Shown: positions 1-8,631 of the stretch, piece by piece | Layout: every line of letters begins with the position of its first letter | Numbering within the stretch: position 1 is the stretch's first letter | From: Mycolicibacterium llatzerense | GTDB taxonomy: Bacteria > Actinomycetota > Actinomycetes > Mycobacteriales > Mycobacteriaceae | Length of the DNA stretch: 64,000 bases | Direction: 5' to 3' | NCBI RefSeq assembly: GCF_000878195.1 | Contig: NZ_JXST01000028.1 | Coordinates: forward strand, 25,839 to 89,838 | The notes under the pieces: model-generated | What the model was told of the DNA's origin: nothing | Database searches by the model: none | Seen by the model: the letters and a program-made list of their open reading frames with translations, nothing else | Made by a program: the position numbers and the translations under genes

Positions 1-621
1 GGGCACCGCGGTGGCGCCACGATGCTGCAGCGTCTGCTGGAAATGCAGGGGCTGCTCCCCGCAGAGCACTCCGATGAACAAGAAGATGTCGGCGTAGCCA
101 CCGATGAAGCCCAGGATCGGCCCGAAGAACCGCGAGCCTCGTCGCATTCCAGGAACGTCGGCACCGGTGCGGTTGACGAACTCCTGGAACATCTGGATGT
201 GGTGGCATTCTTCGGTCAGCTCGTGCAGTAGATAGCGGAACACCGCCGAACCGTTCGGCAAGGTGCCGGCGTGGTGAATCACCCCACGAATCAGCATCAT
301 TTCGAACTGCAACGTCACCTTCAGGATGTTCGCGGTCAGCCAGCGACCCATCGCGATGCGCTGCTCGAGCGGCTGCTGCGCATACCACTCGGTCGCCGCG
401 AGCGGGGCGATGTCGGGATCGAGCTGCCACCGCCGATCATCGTCCGCCACGGCGTTTTCCGGTGCATCCCAGTCGATGTCGACGAAGGGATCGAAACGCC
501 GGCGCGTACTGGCGCCGGCGAGTGCCGTCGCGATGTCGGCGTTCAGCTCGACCAGACTGTCCGTGGTCGCATGTGGCCTGCGCCACTCTGTGGGGGTGAC
601 TGAGGTGAATTCCACGGCCAT
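1..621 (-). CDS. AurF-like diiron oxygenase (partial, C-terminus beyond window)
   Basis: I translated the minus strand by hand: it is open from an ATG to the window edge (207 residues, no stop). The protein resembles the AurF / p-aminobenzoate N-oxygenase family, non-haem diiron enzymes that oxidise amines or related substrates. Visible support is a long helix with the metal-ligand pattern ELTEECHHIQMFQEF, preceded by a helix containing QFEMMLIRGVIHH, as expected for a ferritin-like four-helix bundle with Glu and His ligands. Its start faces the start of the permease gene across about 185 bp, so the two genes are divergent. The substrate cannot be told. The reading frame and start are well supported; the family call rests on motif recognition only. 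Confidence 0.72.
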   Translation of the reverse strand, partial: MAVEFTSVTPTEWRRPHATTDSLVELNADIATALAGASTRRRFDPFVDIDWDAPENAVADDDRRWQLDPDIAPLAATEWYAQQPLEQRIAMGRWLTANILKVTLQFEMMLIRGVIHHAGTLPNGSAVFRYLLHELTEECHHIQMFQEFVNRTGADVPGMRRGSRFFGPILGFIGGYADIFLFIGVLCGEQPLHFQQTLQHRGATAVP

Positions 622-795
622 GAGGTGACCTCCGTTGGTATCGAAGGGAACTGGGTGCCGCCGAGCCTGCGGCCAGGCGTTTGCATGGCGGTGTCGGCAG
701 CGTTGCGACGGCGGCGATTCGCCTGGGAAGCGTTGTCCCAGTGCGGGATATGTCACCGACACTGGTGCGAAACGCCGCAGAAACAGGAGAGTTCC

Positions 796-801
796 TATAC
801 T
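796..801 (+). promoter_or_regulatory. -10 element TATACT of a probable leaderless transcript
   Basis: TATACT is close to the SigA -10 consensus and ends five bases before the ATG of the permease gene. Transcription would therefore begin at or next to the start codon, an arrangement common in mycobacteria. No clear -35 was assigned. Confidence 0.45.
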
Positions 802-806
802 CGGCG

Positions 807-2264
807 ATGCTCGTCTCCAACGAACCGTTGCCGCTGCGGGGCTTGGGCCCTCGGACACGTCTCGGCGGGTTGGACAGCGGCGCGTTGGGTCCCGCCGATG
901 TTGCGGCACAATCCGTTTCGGCGATGGCGCCGTGCGGCGCCGCGACCGCGATTCCGGTACTCGTTGCCGCACAGGGCGGTCCGGTCGTCGCGAGCATGGC
1001 TATTGCATTCGGAATCACCCTGGTTGTGTCATGGCTCGTACGGGGATTCGCCCGGCGCGTGCCCGCTGCGGGCTCCCTCTATACCTGTGCTGCCATTGGT
1101 GTCGGGCCGATGTCCGGATTCATCACCGCCGGCGCACTGTTGCTCGGCTACCTGGGCATCGGGATGTTCGCCGTCACCGAATCCGCGTCGTTCGCCTTAC
1201 GCTTGGCGTCCGCCGCCGGGATGGCGGCACACGGCTGGTTCGTCGCGGTCGGCGCGCTCGGATTTGCGGTGGCCAGTGGGCTGGTACTGGTTCGCGGAAT
1301 CCGGTTGTCGGCGCGGGTCTCGCTGGTGACCGAAGCTGTGGCCGTACTGCTCGTGGTGGCGGTGTCGGTGTGGCTGCTCTGTCACGGTGACGGACGCCTA
1401 TTGCAAGATTCCGTGCTGGCTACGGTCCCCGATCTCGGCCGCCTGGCCGGTGGCATCGCTGTGGCGATGACGGCGTTCGTCGGTTTTGAGAGCGCGACAG
1501 TGCTGTCGGTCGAGACGCGCGCTCCGCTTCGCACGGTGCCGGCGGCCGTCCGCGGCTCGCTGTTGGTGGGCGGATTCGTTGTGCTGCTTGCGACCCTGGC
1601 GCAGGCGGAATCGCTCAGCGGCGCGACGACGCGTTCGTGGTTCGAGACACTGGCGGCCGATCCCGGTGGCCAGATGCTGGTACCGGCGGTGTATCTCGCG
1701 GCCACTCTGTCGTTCTTTGCCTGCGCGCTGGCGTCGACAACTGCGGCGGCGCGCGTCTTGTTGTCACTGGCCCGCGAAGGCGTGCTCCCAGCAGCCCTCG
1801 GCCACACCGATCTGCGGAGCAAGGCGCCCACGGTTGGGATCGCGGTATGCACGGCAGCCGTCTTCGGGCTGCCGTTCGCAGTCAGCGCCGTCGGGGCCGA
1901 CCCGACAGCGGTGTGTGGATCATTGGTGGCCGGCGCGGTCTGTGGCTACCTGATGGCATATGCCGCGCTGGCCGGCGCGATGCCGCTGATGCTGCGCCGC
2001 CTGGGCGAGCCCAGTCGCGCGGTCTGGGTTCTCGGTCCTGCCTGCGCATTGGTACTCACCGCCGTGGCGGCCGGATTCTGGGGACTGACGGTCGCGGGGC
2101 CTTCGTGGTCTGGATCGGCAGTGTCGGCGGCCTGGATGCTGCTGTGGGCCGCCCTGGGATGCTGGTTACGCCACCGCCGACCGGATGCCTTTGCATCGAT
2201 TGGCGCGCACTCGGGAACCGTGAGGTCCTCGATCTGGCGCGGATACTTGCGGCGCTCGCCATGA
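807..2264 (+). CDS. APC-family amino acid/amine permease
   Basis: This is a 485-residue integral membrane protein. It carries about 12 hydrophobic segments and the APC-type N-terminal pattern (GLGPADVAAQSVSAMAPCGA, where the first broken helix binds substrate backbone). Mid-protein, AFVGFESATVLSVETRAPLRTVPAAV resembles the conserved APC loop with FxGFE. The likely role is uptake of an amino acid, polyamine or similar amine; the substrate is not evident. The frame stays open upstream, but I chose this ATG because a TATACT -10 lies five bases before it and the conserved region begins shortly after. The stop overlaps the ATG of the regulator gene (ATGA), so the two are translationally coupled. 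The regulator may control uptake or a nearby catabolic gene. Confidence 0.82.
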   Translation: MLVSNEPLPLRGLGPRTRLGGLDSGALGPADVAAQSVSAMAPCGAATAIPVLVAAQGGPVVASMAIAFGITLVVSWLVRGFARRVPAAGSLYTCAAIGVGPMSGFITAGALLLGYLGIGMFAVTESASFALRLASAAGMAAHGWFVAVGALGFAVASGLVLVRGIRLSARVSLVTEAVAVLLVVAVSVWLLCHGDGRLLQDSVLATVPDLGRLAGGIAVAMTAFVGFESATVLSVETRAPLRTVPAAVRGSLLVGGFVVLLATLAQAESLSGATTRSWFETLAADPGGQMLVPAVYLAATLSFFACALASTTAAARVLLSLAREGVLPAALGHTDLRSKAPTVGIAVCTAAVFGLPFAVSAVGADPTAVCGSLVAGAVCGYLMAYAALAGAMPLMLRRLGEPSRAVWVLGPACALVLTAVAAGFWGLTVAGPSWSGSAVSAAWMLLWAALGCWLRHRRPDAFASIGAHSGTVRSSIWRGYLRRSP

Positions 2265-2986
2265 CGCGAGCGTTACGGCCGGATGCCGGGTCCCGCTCCG
2301 CGCTCGCTGCCCTGGCCATCATCGAAGAGGTAGCGGCCGCGGGACCGGGCATCACGGCGCTGGAAATCACTCATCGGCTGCGGATGTCGCGGTCGGCCGC
2401 GTACCGCCTGCTCGGAGTCTTGGTAGAGACCGAGTACCTCGTCCGCACACCCGATTTGGGCGGATTCGCTCTGGGACGCCGGATCGATCGATTGGTCGGC
2501 ATCCCGTCGACACCCGCAGACCGAGTCCGCGAAGCGGTGGACGCCGTGCGCGCCGAAGCCAGGTTCGGGATACACCTCGTACTGCATCGGCCCCTGGCTC
2601 CTGCTCCGCAACCGGCACTGGAGCTGTTCGACATCGATCCAGATTTCCCGCTGTCTGATCCTGAGCGGATTGTCGCCGAGCCGGATTGCTCGGCCATCGG
2701 CCGCATCATCGCCGCAGACGCGCGAGGCGAACGCCCGGCGTTCGCCTCGCAGTCCGGACTGATGGTGCCGGGCCACGGTTGCCTGGCCGTCCCGATCCGT
2801 GGTCAGGACTGCAGTCTCGTTGCCGTGCTGGCCGCCTCCGCACCCATCCACAGGGTGGCGGACTCGGACACGTTGGTGTCCTTCCTGACTCCCCACGCTC
2901 AGGCGCTGGCAGCGGCATGCACCGCATACGCGCCGGCCCGCCGTCCGGAATACACGCAGTCGGCCAGCGACAGTCCGCTGACATAG
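2261..2986 (+). CDS. IclR-type winged-helix transcriptional regulator
   Basis: The protein has 241 residues. The N-terminal part (about residues 5-70) reads as a winged helix-turn-helix of IclR type: AALAIIEEVAAAGPGITALEI, then RLRMSRSAAYRLLGVLVETEYLVR. A less conserved effector-binding region follows, ending in PGHGCLAVPIRG and SLVAVLAASAP, which resembles the IclR effector fold. The ATG overlaps the permease stop by 4 bp, so it is co-translated with the transporter. The C-terminal 88 bp overlap, tail to tail, with the flavoprotein dehydrogenase gene on the other strand. The regulator may sense the permease substrate; that is inference from the neighbourhood. Confidence 0.78.
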   Translation: MTRALRPDAGSRSALAALAIIEEVAAAGPGITALEITHRLRMSRSAAYRLLGVLVETEYLVRTPDLGGFALGRRIDRLVGIPSTPADRVREAVDAVRAEARFGIHLVLHRPLAPAPQPALELFDIDPDFPLSDPERIVAEPDCSAIGRIIAADARGERPAFASQSGLMVPGHGCLAVPIRGQDCSLVAVLAASAPIHRVADSDTLVSFLTPHAQALAAACTAYAPARRPEYTQSASDSPLT

Positions 2987-4494
2987 GAGTTGGCGCAGAT
3001 GCCGATGGCAGTGCGTCCCGCGGCAAACAGGCCGTCGATCGGTTGTCCCGCTGGAGTTTTCACGGCACCGGTTTCCTCATCGACGATGAGGCCTCCGAGG
3101 GTGAACATGGGGCATGGATTGATCAGGCTGCGTTTGATCGAGATCGCGATGAGCGAGTAGGGCCCTTGCTCGATGGGATGGACGAAATCGGCCGGCTTGC
3201 CCATCGGGTCAGGGTCGCCCGACGCCGCGGCCTCGTTGTGCTCAGTGACTGTTTGGCGCAGTCCTGCCGGGTCGACGCCCGCCTTGATCGCGACGGCTTC
3301 GAGGGTGTCGGCCTCCACGCGATCGGTCCGTAGCATCGCCTCCATCTGGAGGCGCTGAAACCAAATCGCTTGCTGCGGCAGCTGTTTGCGTGCCTGGTCG
3401 AGCAATGCCCGGTCCGTGAGGACCCATCCCCGCCCGTCGTGGTGTTGCACCATCGCATTGCCGATGGCGGCGCCGTAACGAGTTTCGTCGATGAACCGCT
3501 GCCCGCGTTCATCGACGACGAGCCCGCCGAGCATCGCGCTTGGTGGAGTGATGAATCGCCACGCGGACACGTTGTCCAGCCGATCAACCGCCGCGCCGAC
3601 GTCGATGGCCAACTGCATGCCGCTGCCGTCATCGGCACTGGTTCCGAGCTGAAGACCGTCGCGATACGCCGGAGCATGTTGCTCGATCAATTCTCGATTG
3701 GCGATATAGCCACCGGCACAGAGGATTACGCCCTTGCGGGCATGAACGTCGATCGTCTGGGCGTATCGGCGCTCCAGGGCCGACAAACGACGCTCCAGCG
3801 TCGCGCGCAGCGGCGGATAGTAGATGCCCGGTTTCACTGCCAGCGCCGCGTATGCCGCATAGCGTCGCTTCACCCACGCCGGTGCGTGCGCGAGCGTGCT
3901 GGTGCGCACACCCACGACTCGACCGGTGGAATCCGTCAGAAGCGACTCGGCGCGGGTATGGAACATCGTGCGCACCCCGGCACGGCTCGCCGACTCAGCC
4001 AGCGGCTGGTAGATCTTCTTGCCGGACGCACCAGGCCCTTTGGCCCGGTGACCGCGTTGCACCGGCGGAGTGAGCGCACGGAAGTGCCCGGAGTTCTCGC
4101 TGCCCGAGTAGTACAGGTAGTACTTGTTGTTGGGGTACGACGTCTTGTAGGGACACACAGATGCCTCGAACGGCACACCGTGTTCGGTGAGCCAGTCGAT
4201 CATCGCGGGACTGCCATCGACGAACCGGCGCAGCGTTTCCGGCCGTACCGAGTCGCCGACCTCGGCGCGCAGATACGTGTACATCGCATCAGCGTTGTCG
4301 TCGATACCGGCTTCGCGTTGCACCCACGTTCCCCCGCCGGCGTAGATGATCCCGCCCGACACCTGCGTGGCGCCGCCCCCGTTGAATCGGTCGATGGCGA
4401 GGACATCTGCCCCCTGAGCTCGCGCTTCCAGCGCGGCGCACACACCGGCAGCTCCGTAGCCGACCACAACCACATCCGCCGTGACGCCGCTCAT
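2899..4494 (-). CDS. FAD-dependent dehydrogenase of the fumarate reductase/3-ketosteroid dehydrogenase family
   Basis: The protein has 531 residues. The N-terminus carries the Rossmann FAD motif VVVGYGAAGVCAALEA followed by an acidic residue ending the second strand. GVILCAGGYIANRELIEQHA and the C-terminal GLFAAGRTAIG ... GLSLADCVYSGRRAG are the usual late FAD-contact segments of the succinate dehydrogenase/KstD flavoprotein group. The substrate is probably a steroid-like ketone or an enoate, but catalytic residues specific to KstD could not be assigned. GGAAGGGAA precedes the ATG at good Shine-Dalgarno distance. A TetR gene is divergent, with an inverted-repeat operator between them, so that regulator probably represses this gene. 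It overlaps the IclR-type gene by 88 bp at its 3' end. Confidence 0.82.
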   Translation of the reverse strand: MSGVTADVVVVGYGAAGVCAALEARAQGADVLAIDRFNGGGATQVSGGIIYAGGGTWVQREAGIDDNADAMYTYLRAEVGDSVRPETLRRFVDGSPAMIDWLTEHGVPFEASVCPYKTSYPNNKYYLYYSGSENSGHFRALTPPVQRGHRAKGPGASGKKIYQPLAESASRAGVRTMFHTRAESLLTDSTGRVVGVRTSTLAHAPAWVKRRYAAYAALAVKPGIYYPPLRATLERRLSALERRYAQTIDVHARKGVILCAGGYIANRELIEQHAPAYRDGLQLGTSADDGSGMQLAIDVGAAVDRLDNVSAWRFITPPSAMLGGLVVDERGQRFIDETRYGAAIGNAMVQHHDGRGWVLTDRALLDQARKQLPQQAIWFQRLQMEAMLRTDRVEADTLEAVAIKAGVDPAGLRQTVTEHNEAAASGDPDPMGKPADFVHPIEQGPYSLIAISIKRSLINPCPMFTLGGLIVDEETGAVKTPAGQPIDGLFAAGRTAIGICANSYVSGLSLADCVYSGRRAGAYAVHAAASA

Positions 4495-4518
4495 GGTGTT
4501 CCCTTCCGCCCAGGTCTA

Positions 4519-4544
4519 GTACTCGCAGTTTAGACTCTGAGTAC
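4519..4544. promoter_or_regulatory. Candidate TetR operator in a divergent promoter region
   Basis: GTACTC and GAGTAC form an inverted repeat with a 14-base spacer. Inside the right half, ACTCTGAGT is itself a palindrome around a central T. The site lies between the flavoprotein gene and the divergent TetR gene, where a shared autoregulatory operator would be expected. Confidence 0.5.
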
Positions 4545-4570
4545 AACATATCAGTTTGGATGTGGATTCC

Positions 4571-5215
4571 ATGGCCTCGGGATTCAGTGGGCCTGCTGCT
4601 CGTACACTTCGATTCGTGGTTGAACAATCGGGACGGGCAGTCCCCGCGGCGGTAGCGAGCAAGCTCTATGCCGCAGCCGACCTGATCGCCACCAAGGGCC
4701 TGGAAAACACGAAGATCGAAGAGATCGCGGCCGCATCCGGTGTCCCGAAAGCCACGCTGTACTACTACTTCACCGGCAAGGACGACATCCTCGGTTTTCT
4801 GCTGCGGGATTCGCTCGGCGACCTGGCCCGCGATGTTGCCGCTGCCGCCGATTCGGCCGGCAGCGGCAAGGAGAGACTCGTCGCCGTCATCACCGCGCAG
4901 GTCGCGCACACGATGAACCGACCGGGCACCAGCACGGCGCTGGTGGGTGACCTAGGCCGCGCGATCAGACTTCCCGAGCTCGCCTCGGCCGTCCAACAGG
5001 CGTTCTACGAACCCATCGCACGAGTGCTCGAGGCCGGCGCCGCGGACGGCACCCTGAAGCGTGTCGCAGATCCGAGCACCGCCGCGATCAGCATCTTTGG
5101 CGCGGTCATGATGACCGCGCTGTTGCACAACGTCGTCAGCTCAGGAAAGACCAAACACAACGTTACCGGCGAAGTCATCGACTTCGTCTTGAACGGCGTC
5201 GCGCCCGCGGGCTAG
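4571..5215 (+). CDS. TetR-family transcriptional regulator
   Basis: The protein has 214 residues from the ATG chosen here; an in-frame TTG lies 15 bases upstream and a GTG 46 bases downstream. The TetR DNA-binding domain is clear: KLYAAADLIATKGLENTKIE, then EIAAASGVPKATLYYYFTGK with the recognition helix and the YYYF turn. The helical ligand domain fills the rest and has no diagnostic residues that I recognise. The gene is divergent from the flavoprotein dehydrogenase and shares the inverted-repeat operator, so a repressor of that gene and of itself is the simplest reading. No Shine-Dalgarno sequence decides the start. Confidence 0.85.
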   Translation: MASGFSGPAARTLRFVVEQSGRAVPAAVASKLYAAADLIATKGLENTKIEEIAAASGVPKATLYYYFTGKDDILGFLLRDSLGDLARDVAAAADSAGSGKERLVAVITAQVAHTMNRPGTSTALVGDLGRAIRLPELASAVQQAFYEPIARVLEAGAADGTLKRVADPSTAAISIFGAVMMTALLHNVVSSGKTKHNVTGEVIDFVLNGVAPAG

Positions 5216-5406
5216 CTGCCCCGATCGGCGGCCGCAGTACGCCGCGGACATCGTGCCGTGGGCGGCGCTCGGTACCTACCCCGGGCGCAGGAAGCCCCCT
5301 GGCGATCTCCGACCACAGCACGATCCCAGCGGGCCCCTCGCGTGCATAGGCTGTCGAACACATAGTGCGACAACCTATTTCGCGCACGTGAGCGAGAAGG
5401 TCCATA

Positions 5407-5907
5407 GTGAACACTCCGGCATCGATCCGCGCCCATACCCTGCGAGCAGCGGCGGTCGCCGCAGCAATGAGCGCAGCCCTGACCAGCACCGGGGCTTCGG
5501 CGTCCGCTTCGCCAGCCCATCGAATGCTCCTGCTTCCCAACATGCACACGTGCGATTTTCAGCTTGTGACAACGCAATTGGGCCGTCCGGGAGCCAAGCT
5601 CTTCGCGGAGATCACCTCTGACGGATACACCACGGTCGCCCACATCGACATGACCAACGGTGCCGACAACGGGCAGTACGTGGTGCGGGTCATCCCGGCA
5701 CCGCACACCGGGCTGGGATGCATGCCGGGCGACCGCGGCATCACCACGGGTACGCTCGCCGCCGATGCCTTCGGCAACGGCAGCATCACGCTGCAAGCGC
5801 CCATACCGACCGGTACCACCGGCGTGTGGCTGGCAGTGGATCTACCGTCCCCGCATTCGCAGATCCCCCAGGAGTTCTTCAGCAGCAACTACATCGCGCC
5901 GGTCTGA
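5407..5907 (+). CDS. Secreted protein of unknown function
   Basis: The protein has 166 residues and starts at a GTG with GAGAAGG about seven bases upstream. The first 33 residues form a Sec signal peptide: Arg-containing n-region, alanine-rich core, and an ASA-S type cleavage region. The mature part is beta-rich with a few cysteines (residues in HTCDF and LGCMPG), and has no membrane segment or catalytic motif I know. It ends four bases before the convergent alcohol dehydrogenase stop. Function unknown; it is likely an exported small globular protein typical of mycobacteria. Confidence 0.7.
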   Translation: MNTPASIRAHTLRAAAVAAAMSAALTSTGASASASPAHRMLLLPNMHTCDFQLVTTQLGRPGAKLFAEITSDGYTTVAHIDMTNGADNGQYVVRVIPAPHTGLGCMPGDRGITTGTLAADAFGNGSITLQAPIPTGTTGVWLAVDLPSPHSQIPQEFFSSNYIAPV

Positions 5908-5910
5908 CCA

Positions 5911-6951
5911 CTACGAATTCGTCCGCGTAATAACAACTTTCATGGTGGGTTCCGCTAGCACGTCGATGGCATCGGCCCAGGCTGCGTGCGTGGTGGTGAC
6001 GAGTGTCGGGTCGAACTGCCGGTCTGCGACCAGCGCCAGCACCTCGGGAATCGCCGGCCGGACATGCGCACGTCCGGCATGCAGGGTGCAGCAGCGCGAG
6101 TACATCGCGAACATCGGGATCTGCGGATCCTGAAGGTACACAGAGGTACTGGTGCACACGCCATCGGCAGCGGTGCTGTTCAGCGCACAACGCAGCCCGG
6201 CTTCGGTGCTGCTGGAATCAACCGTGATGGCGAAGCTGCCGACCTTTCGGTCCGGCACGCGGTCGATGACCGACGCGCCGTATTTTTCCGCGATGGACAG
6301 CCGCTGCGGATCGGTGTCGACGTAGGTCACCGCGGCAGCCCCGGCCGCCAGCGCCAGTCCTACCGCATACAGTCCGATCGAGTGCGGCCCACCATCGCCG
6401 CCCACCACCAGCACCTCCGCACCCGGTTCGTTGGCGAGCTGGGGCCCGACGGCCCGCCAGGCGTCCGGGATGTTGTCACTGGCGCTGGCGATGACCGCCG
6501 GGTCGACGCCCGCAGGTACGGGGACCAGCATGGCGTCGGCGTGCGGGATCCGCACCCGGTCGGCCAGCAGACCGCCCCATTGCAGGCCACCCATCTGTCC
6601 AAGGCCGAACGTCGACATCCGCGGGTGGCTCGCACAGTTCCCGGTGCGGCCCCGGAGGCAGGGTTCGCAAGTGCCGCAGGAGATTTGGAACGGAACGACC
6701 ACCAGGTCGCCGATCGACACCGAGCGCACGTCCTCGCCGATCTCGATGACTTCCGCGACACCTTCGTGCCCCAACGGATACGGACCGGGCAAAGGATAGG
6801 TCCCACGCAAGACGAGCGTGTCGAGGTCACAGGTTGCAACAGCCACGGGGCGCACGATGGCCTGTCCGGGGCCGGTGAGTACCGGCGCGGCGACTTCGTC
6901 CCAACGCAACGAGCCGGTACCGAGCAACGTCAGCGACTGCATAATCGACAT
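5911..6951 (-). CDS. Zinc-dependent alcohol dehydrogenase (MDR superfamily)
   Basis: The protein has 346 residues, a typical length. Catalytic-zinc positions are present (Cys in ATCDLDTL, the GHE of LGHEGVAEV). The four structural-zinc cysteines are seen in CGTCEPCLRGRTGNC. The nucleotide-binding region VVGGDGGPHSIGLYAV replaces the usual GxGxxG with a variant, and a terminal Asp in VDTD suggests NAD preference. The substrate is unknown. It is divergent from a TetR gene, which probably regulates it. A second in-frame ATG lies nine bases into the frame and could be the start. Confidence 0.85.
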   Translation of the reverse strand: MSIMQSLTLLGTGSLRWDEVAAPVLTGPGQAIVRPVAVATCDLDTLVLRGTYPLPGPYPLGHEGVAEVIEIGEDVRSVSIGDLVVVPFQISCGTCEPCLRGRTGNCASHPRMSTFGLGQMGGLQWGGLLADRVRIPHADAMLVPVPAGVDPAVIASASDNIPDAWRAVGPQLANEPGAEVLVVGGDGGPHSIGLYAVGLALAAGAAAVTYVDTDPQRLSIAEKYGASVIDRVPDRKVGSFAITVDSSSTEAGLRCALNSTAADGVCTSTSVYLQDPQIPMFAMYSRCCTLHAGRAHVRPAIPEVLALVADRQFDPTLVTTTHAAWADAIDVLAEPTMKVVITRTNS

Positions 6952-6978
6952 AGGACGAGTGTCTTAGTATGACGGTTG

Positions 6979-6989
6979 TCTTGTCAAGA
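6979..6989. promoter_or_regulatory. Candidate TetR operator core, TCTTGTCAAGA
   Basis: This is an 11-bp palindrome (TCTTG T CAAGA) between the alcohol dehydrogenase start and the divergent regulator ATG. Another TGTCTT sits about 20 bases away. If the site is real, the regulator cannot start at the upstream in-frame ATG, because that would put the operator inside the gene. Confidence 0.4.
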
Positions 6990-7001
6990 TATTCTTCTCC
7001 G

Positions 7002-7589
7002 ATGCCCCGCATCTCCGACTCGCGCGACCGAATCGTCCGGTCGGCCGCAGCACTGTTCCGGCGCCAGGGTTTTGCCGCCACGGGATGGCGGCAGGTCATC
7101 GCGGAAAGCGAAGCGCCGTGGGGGTCGCAGGCCCACCACTTCCCCGGCGGCAAGGAGCAATTGGCCGTCGACGCATTGACCGGCGCAGCCGAGGAATACG
7201 AACAGATGTTGCGCTACGCGATGTCGCAGCACGGGCCGGCCGACGCCGTTCTCATGTGGACCAAGGTGGGCGCGCGCGAACTCGAACGCAGCGGATGGGC
7301 GGACGGCTGCCCGATCGCCACGGTTGCCCTCGAAGAGGCCGCGCAGTCCGAAGCGATCGGCACCGTGTGCCATCACGCCTTCACCAGCTGGCGAACGGTG
7401 ATTGCCGAAGCCCTGACCGCTGCGGGGCTGGCGGAGGACGACGCCGCCGATTTGGCCCTGGCCGTCCTGGCCGGCATCGAGGGCGGTCTGCTACTGACCC
7501 GAGCAGCCCGCGACGGCGACGTACTGATCACGGTGGGTCAGCAGTTGGCCGGGCTCATCGAGACACGTATTGCCGCCATAGCCGGCTAA
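7002..7589 (+). CDS. TetR-family regulator of the LmrA/YxaF type
   Basis: The protein has 195 residues. The helix-turn-helix region covers DRIVRSAAALFRRQGFAATG and WRQVIAESEAPWGSQAHHFP, with the short HHFPGGKEQL that is characteristic of the LmrA/YxaF subgroup. GWADGCPIATVALE in the ligand domain supports the same subgroup. An upstream in-frame ATG would add 11 residues, but the palindrome lies there, so I prefer this start. The gene is divergent from the alcohol dehydrogenase and probably represses it in the absence of a small-molecule ligand. Confidence 0.83.
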   Translation: MPRISDSRDRIVRSAAALFRRQGFAATGWRQVIAESEAPWGSQAHHFPGGKEQLAVDALTGAAEEYEQMLRYAMSQHGPADAVLMWTKVGARELERSGWADGCPIATVALEEAAQSEAIGTVCHHAFTSWRTVIAEALTAAGLAEDDAADLALAVLAGIEGGLLLTRAARDGDVLITVGQQLAGLIETRIAAIAG

Positions 7590-7620
7590 CGACCGCCACT
7601 GGGTCGCACGGCCGGCGTCC

Positions 7621-7935
7621 TCAAGACAACCCGCTGCGCGGTGACGCGCCTATCCCCTTGACCAGCAGTACGACAGCATCAGACCCAGCCCGCCGATCTA
7701 CCGAGATTTCCTGATACTCCGGCGAATTCGCCCATTCGTGGAACAGCTGCTCGTCGGGGAACGACATCAGCACCACCTTCTGACGGTCCCAGTCGCCTTC
7801 GATGACTGCCGGCGCCTCGTCCGCGGCAAGGACGGTTCCCGAATATTTCGCGAAAACGCCCAGGAAGCGGTTCTGATACCTGTCGTAGGCAGACCGATCC
7901 GTAAAACGAAGTTGCGCAATGGCATACACCGTCAT
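7621..7935 (-). CDS. DUF1330 family protein
   Basis: This 104-residue protein matches the DUF1330 pattern: an initial beta strand (VYAIAQLRFTDRSAYDRYQN), a GTVLAADEAPAVIEGDW segment, and a strand-helix pair VVLMSFPDEQLFHEWANSPEY. The fold is a dimeric ferredoxin-like alpha/beta barrel. The biochemical role of the family is not known to me. It stands alone, about 40 bases from its minus-strand neighbour. Confidence 0.8.
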   Translation of the reverse strand: MTVYAIAQLRFTDRSAYDRYQNRFLGVFAKYSGTVLAADEAPAVIEGDWDRQKVVLMSFPDEQLFHEWANSPEYQEISVDRRAGSDAVVLLVKGIGASPRSGLS

Positions 7936-7975
7936 GCGGTCACACTACCCGGCCCGGGATCGCGATAGTGCGCCG

Positions 7976-8539
7976 TCAGATTCCCGTCCAGGCGCTGGCG
8001 ATCCGCTTGCCGATGTCGACGACCTTCGCCTGCTGCGCTTCGGGTGCTTCGATCCGGCGGCCAACCTGCTTGGCGATGACCCGTTTGATCTCCGAGTCGA
8101 CGTCGGCCACGATCCGCAGGAGTTCGCCCCGCAGCGTCTGGGACGTGACGTTGACCGTGATGTCCTTCCGCTCCGGTTTCGGAATATCGATGATCAGCAG
8201 CAGTGGCTCGGCAGCGCGGGCGGTGGCGATCAACGCGATCTCGCCGGTCACCATGAATCGGGAGCGGTCGACGCGTAGGTCGATCAGGAGGTCGATATCG
8301 AGCGGGATGCGAACGTCGAACGCGATCATGTCGCCGTCCCTGCGAGTCACCTGGGGCTGTTCGATGCTGACGCGCGCAGTAACCCGAGCGATGCCCGCCG
8401 GCCCGGCCGGAAACGGACCCAATTCGAAGGTATCGCCGGCCATCGTGCCGAAACCGTCGGCAACTCGGTCGGCGGTCACGGCGACCTCGAAGAATTTGCG
8501 GCCGAATTCCTCATAGGTCGCAAAGTCGTGCGTGGACAT
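7976..8539 (-). CDS. Conserved protein of unknown function
   Basis: This 187-residue soluble protein starts at ATG in MSTHDF; the frame runs further upstream but through sequence with the divergent promoter elements. It is rich in alternating beta strands (for example MIAFDVRIPLDIDLLIDLRV, FMVTGEIALIATARA, LLLIIDIPKP). It ends in an amphipathic helix, VIAKQVGRRIEAPEAQQAKV. No catalytic motif or membrane segment is visible. The pattern suggests a lipid-binding-like beta sheet, but that is only a guess. The gene is divergent from the small membrane protein and regulator pair. Confidence 0.65.
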   Translation of the reverse strand: MSTHDFATYEEFGRKFFEVAVTADRVADGFGTMAGDTFELGPFPAGPAGIARVTARVSIEQPQVTRRDGDMIAFDVRIPLDIDLLIDLRVDRSRFMVTGEIALIATARAAEPLLLIIDIPKPERKDITVNVTSQTLRGELLRIVADVDSEIKRVIAKQVGRRIEAPEAQQAKVVDIGKRIASAWTGI

Positions 8540-8631
8540 ACGCATCAGACTCGCACGTCCGGGCGGTGTGTTTCTCGTGGTTTGCCAAAGCTGCCCGACG
8601 GGAGGCGACTCCCGCACCTGGCAGCCAGCCC

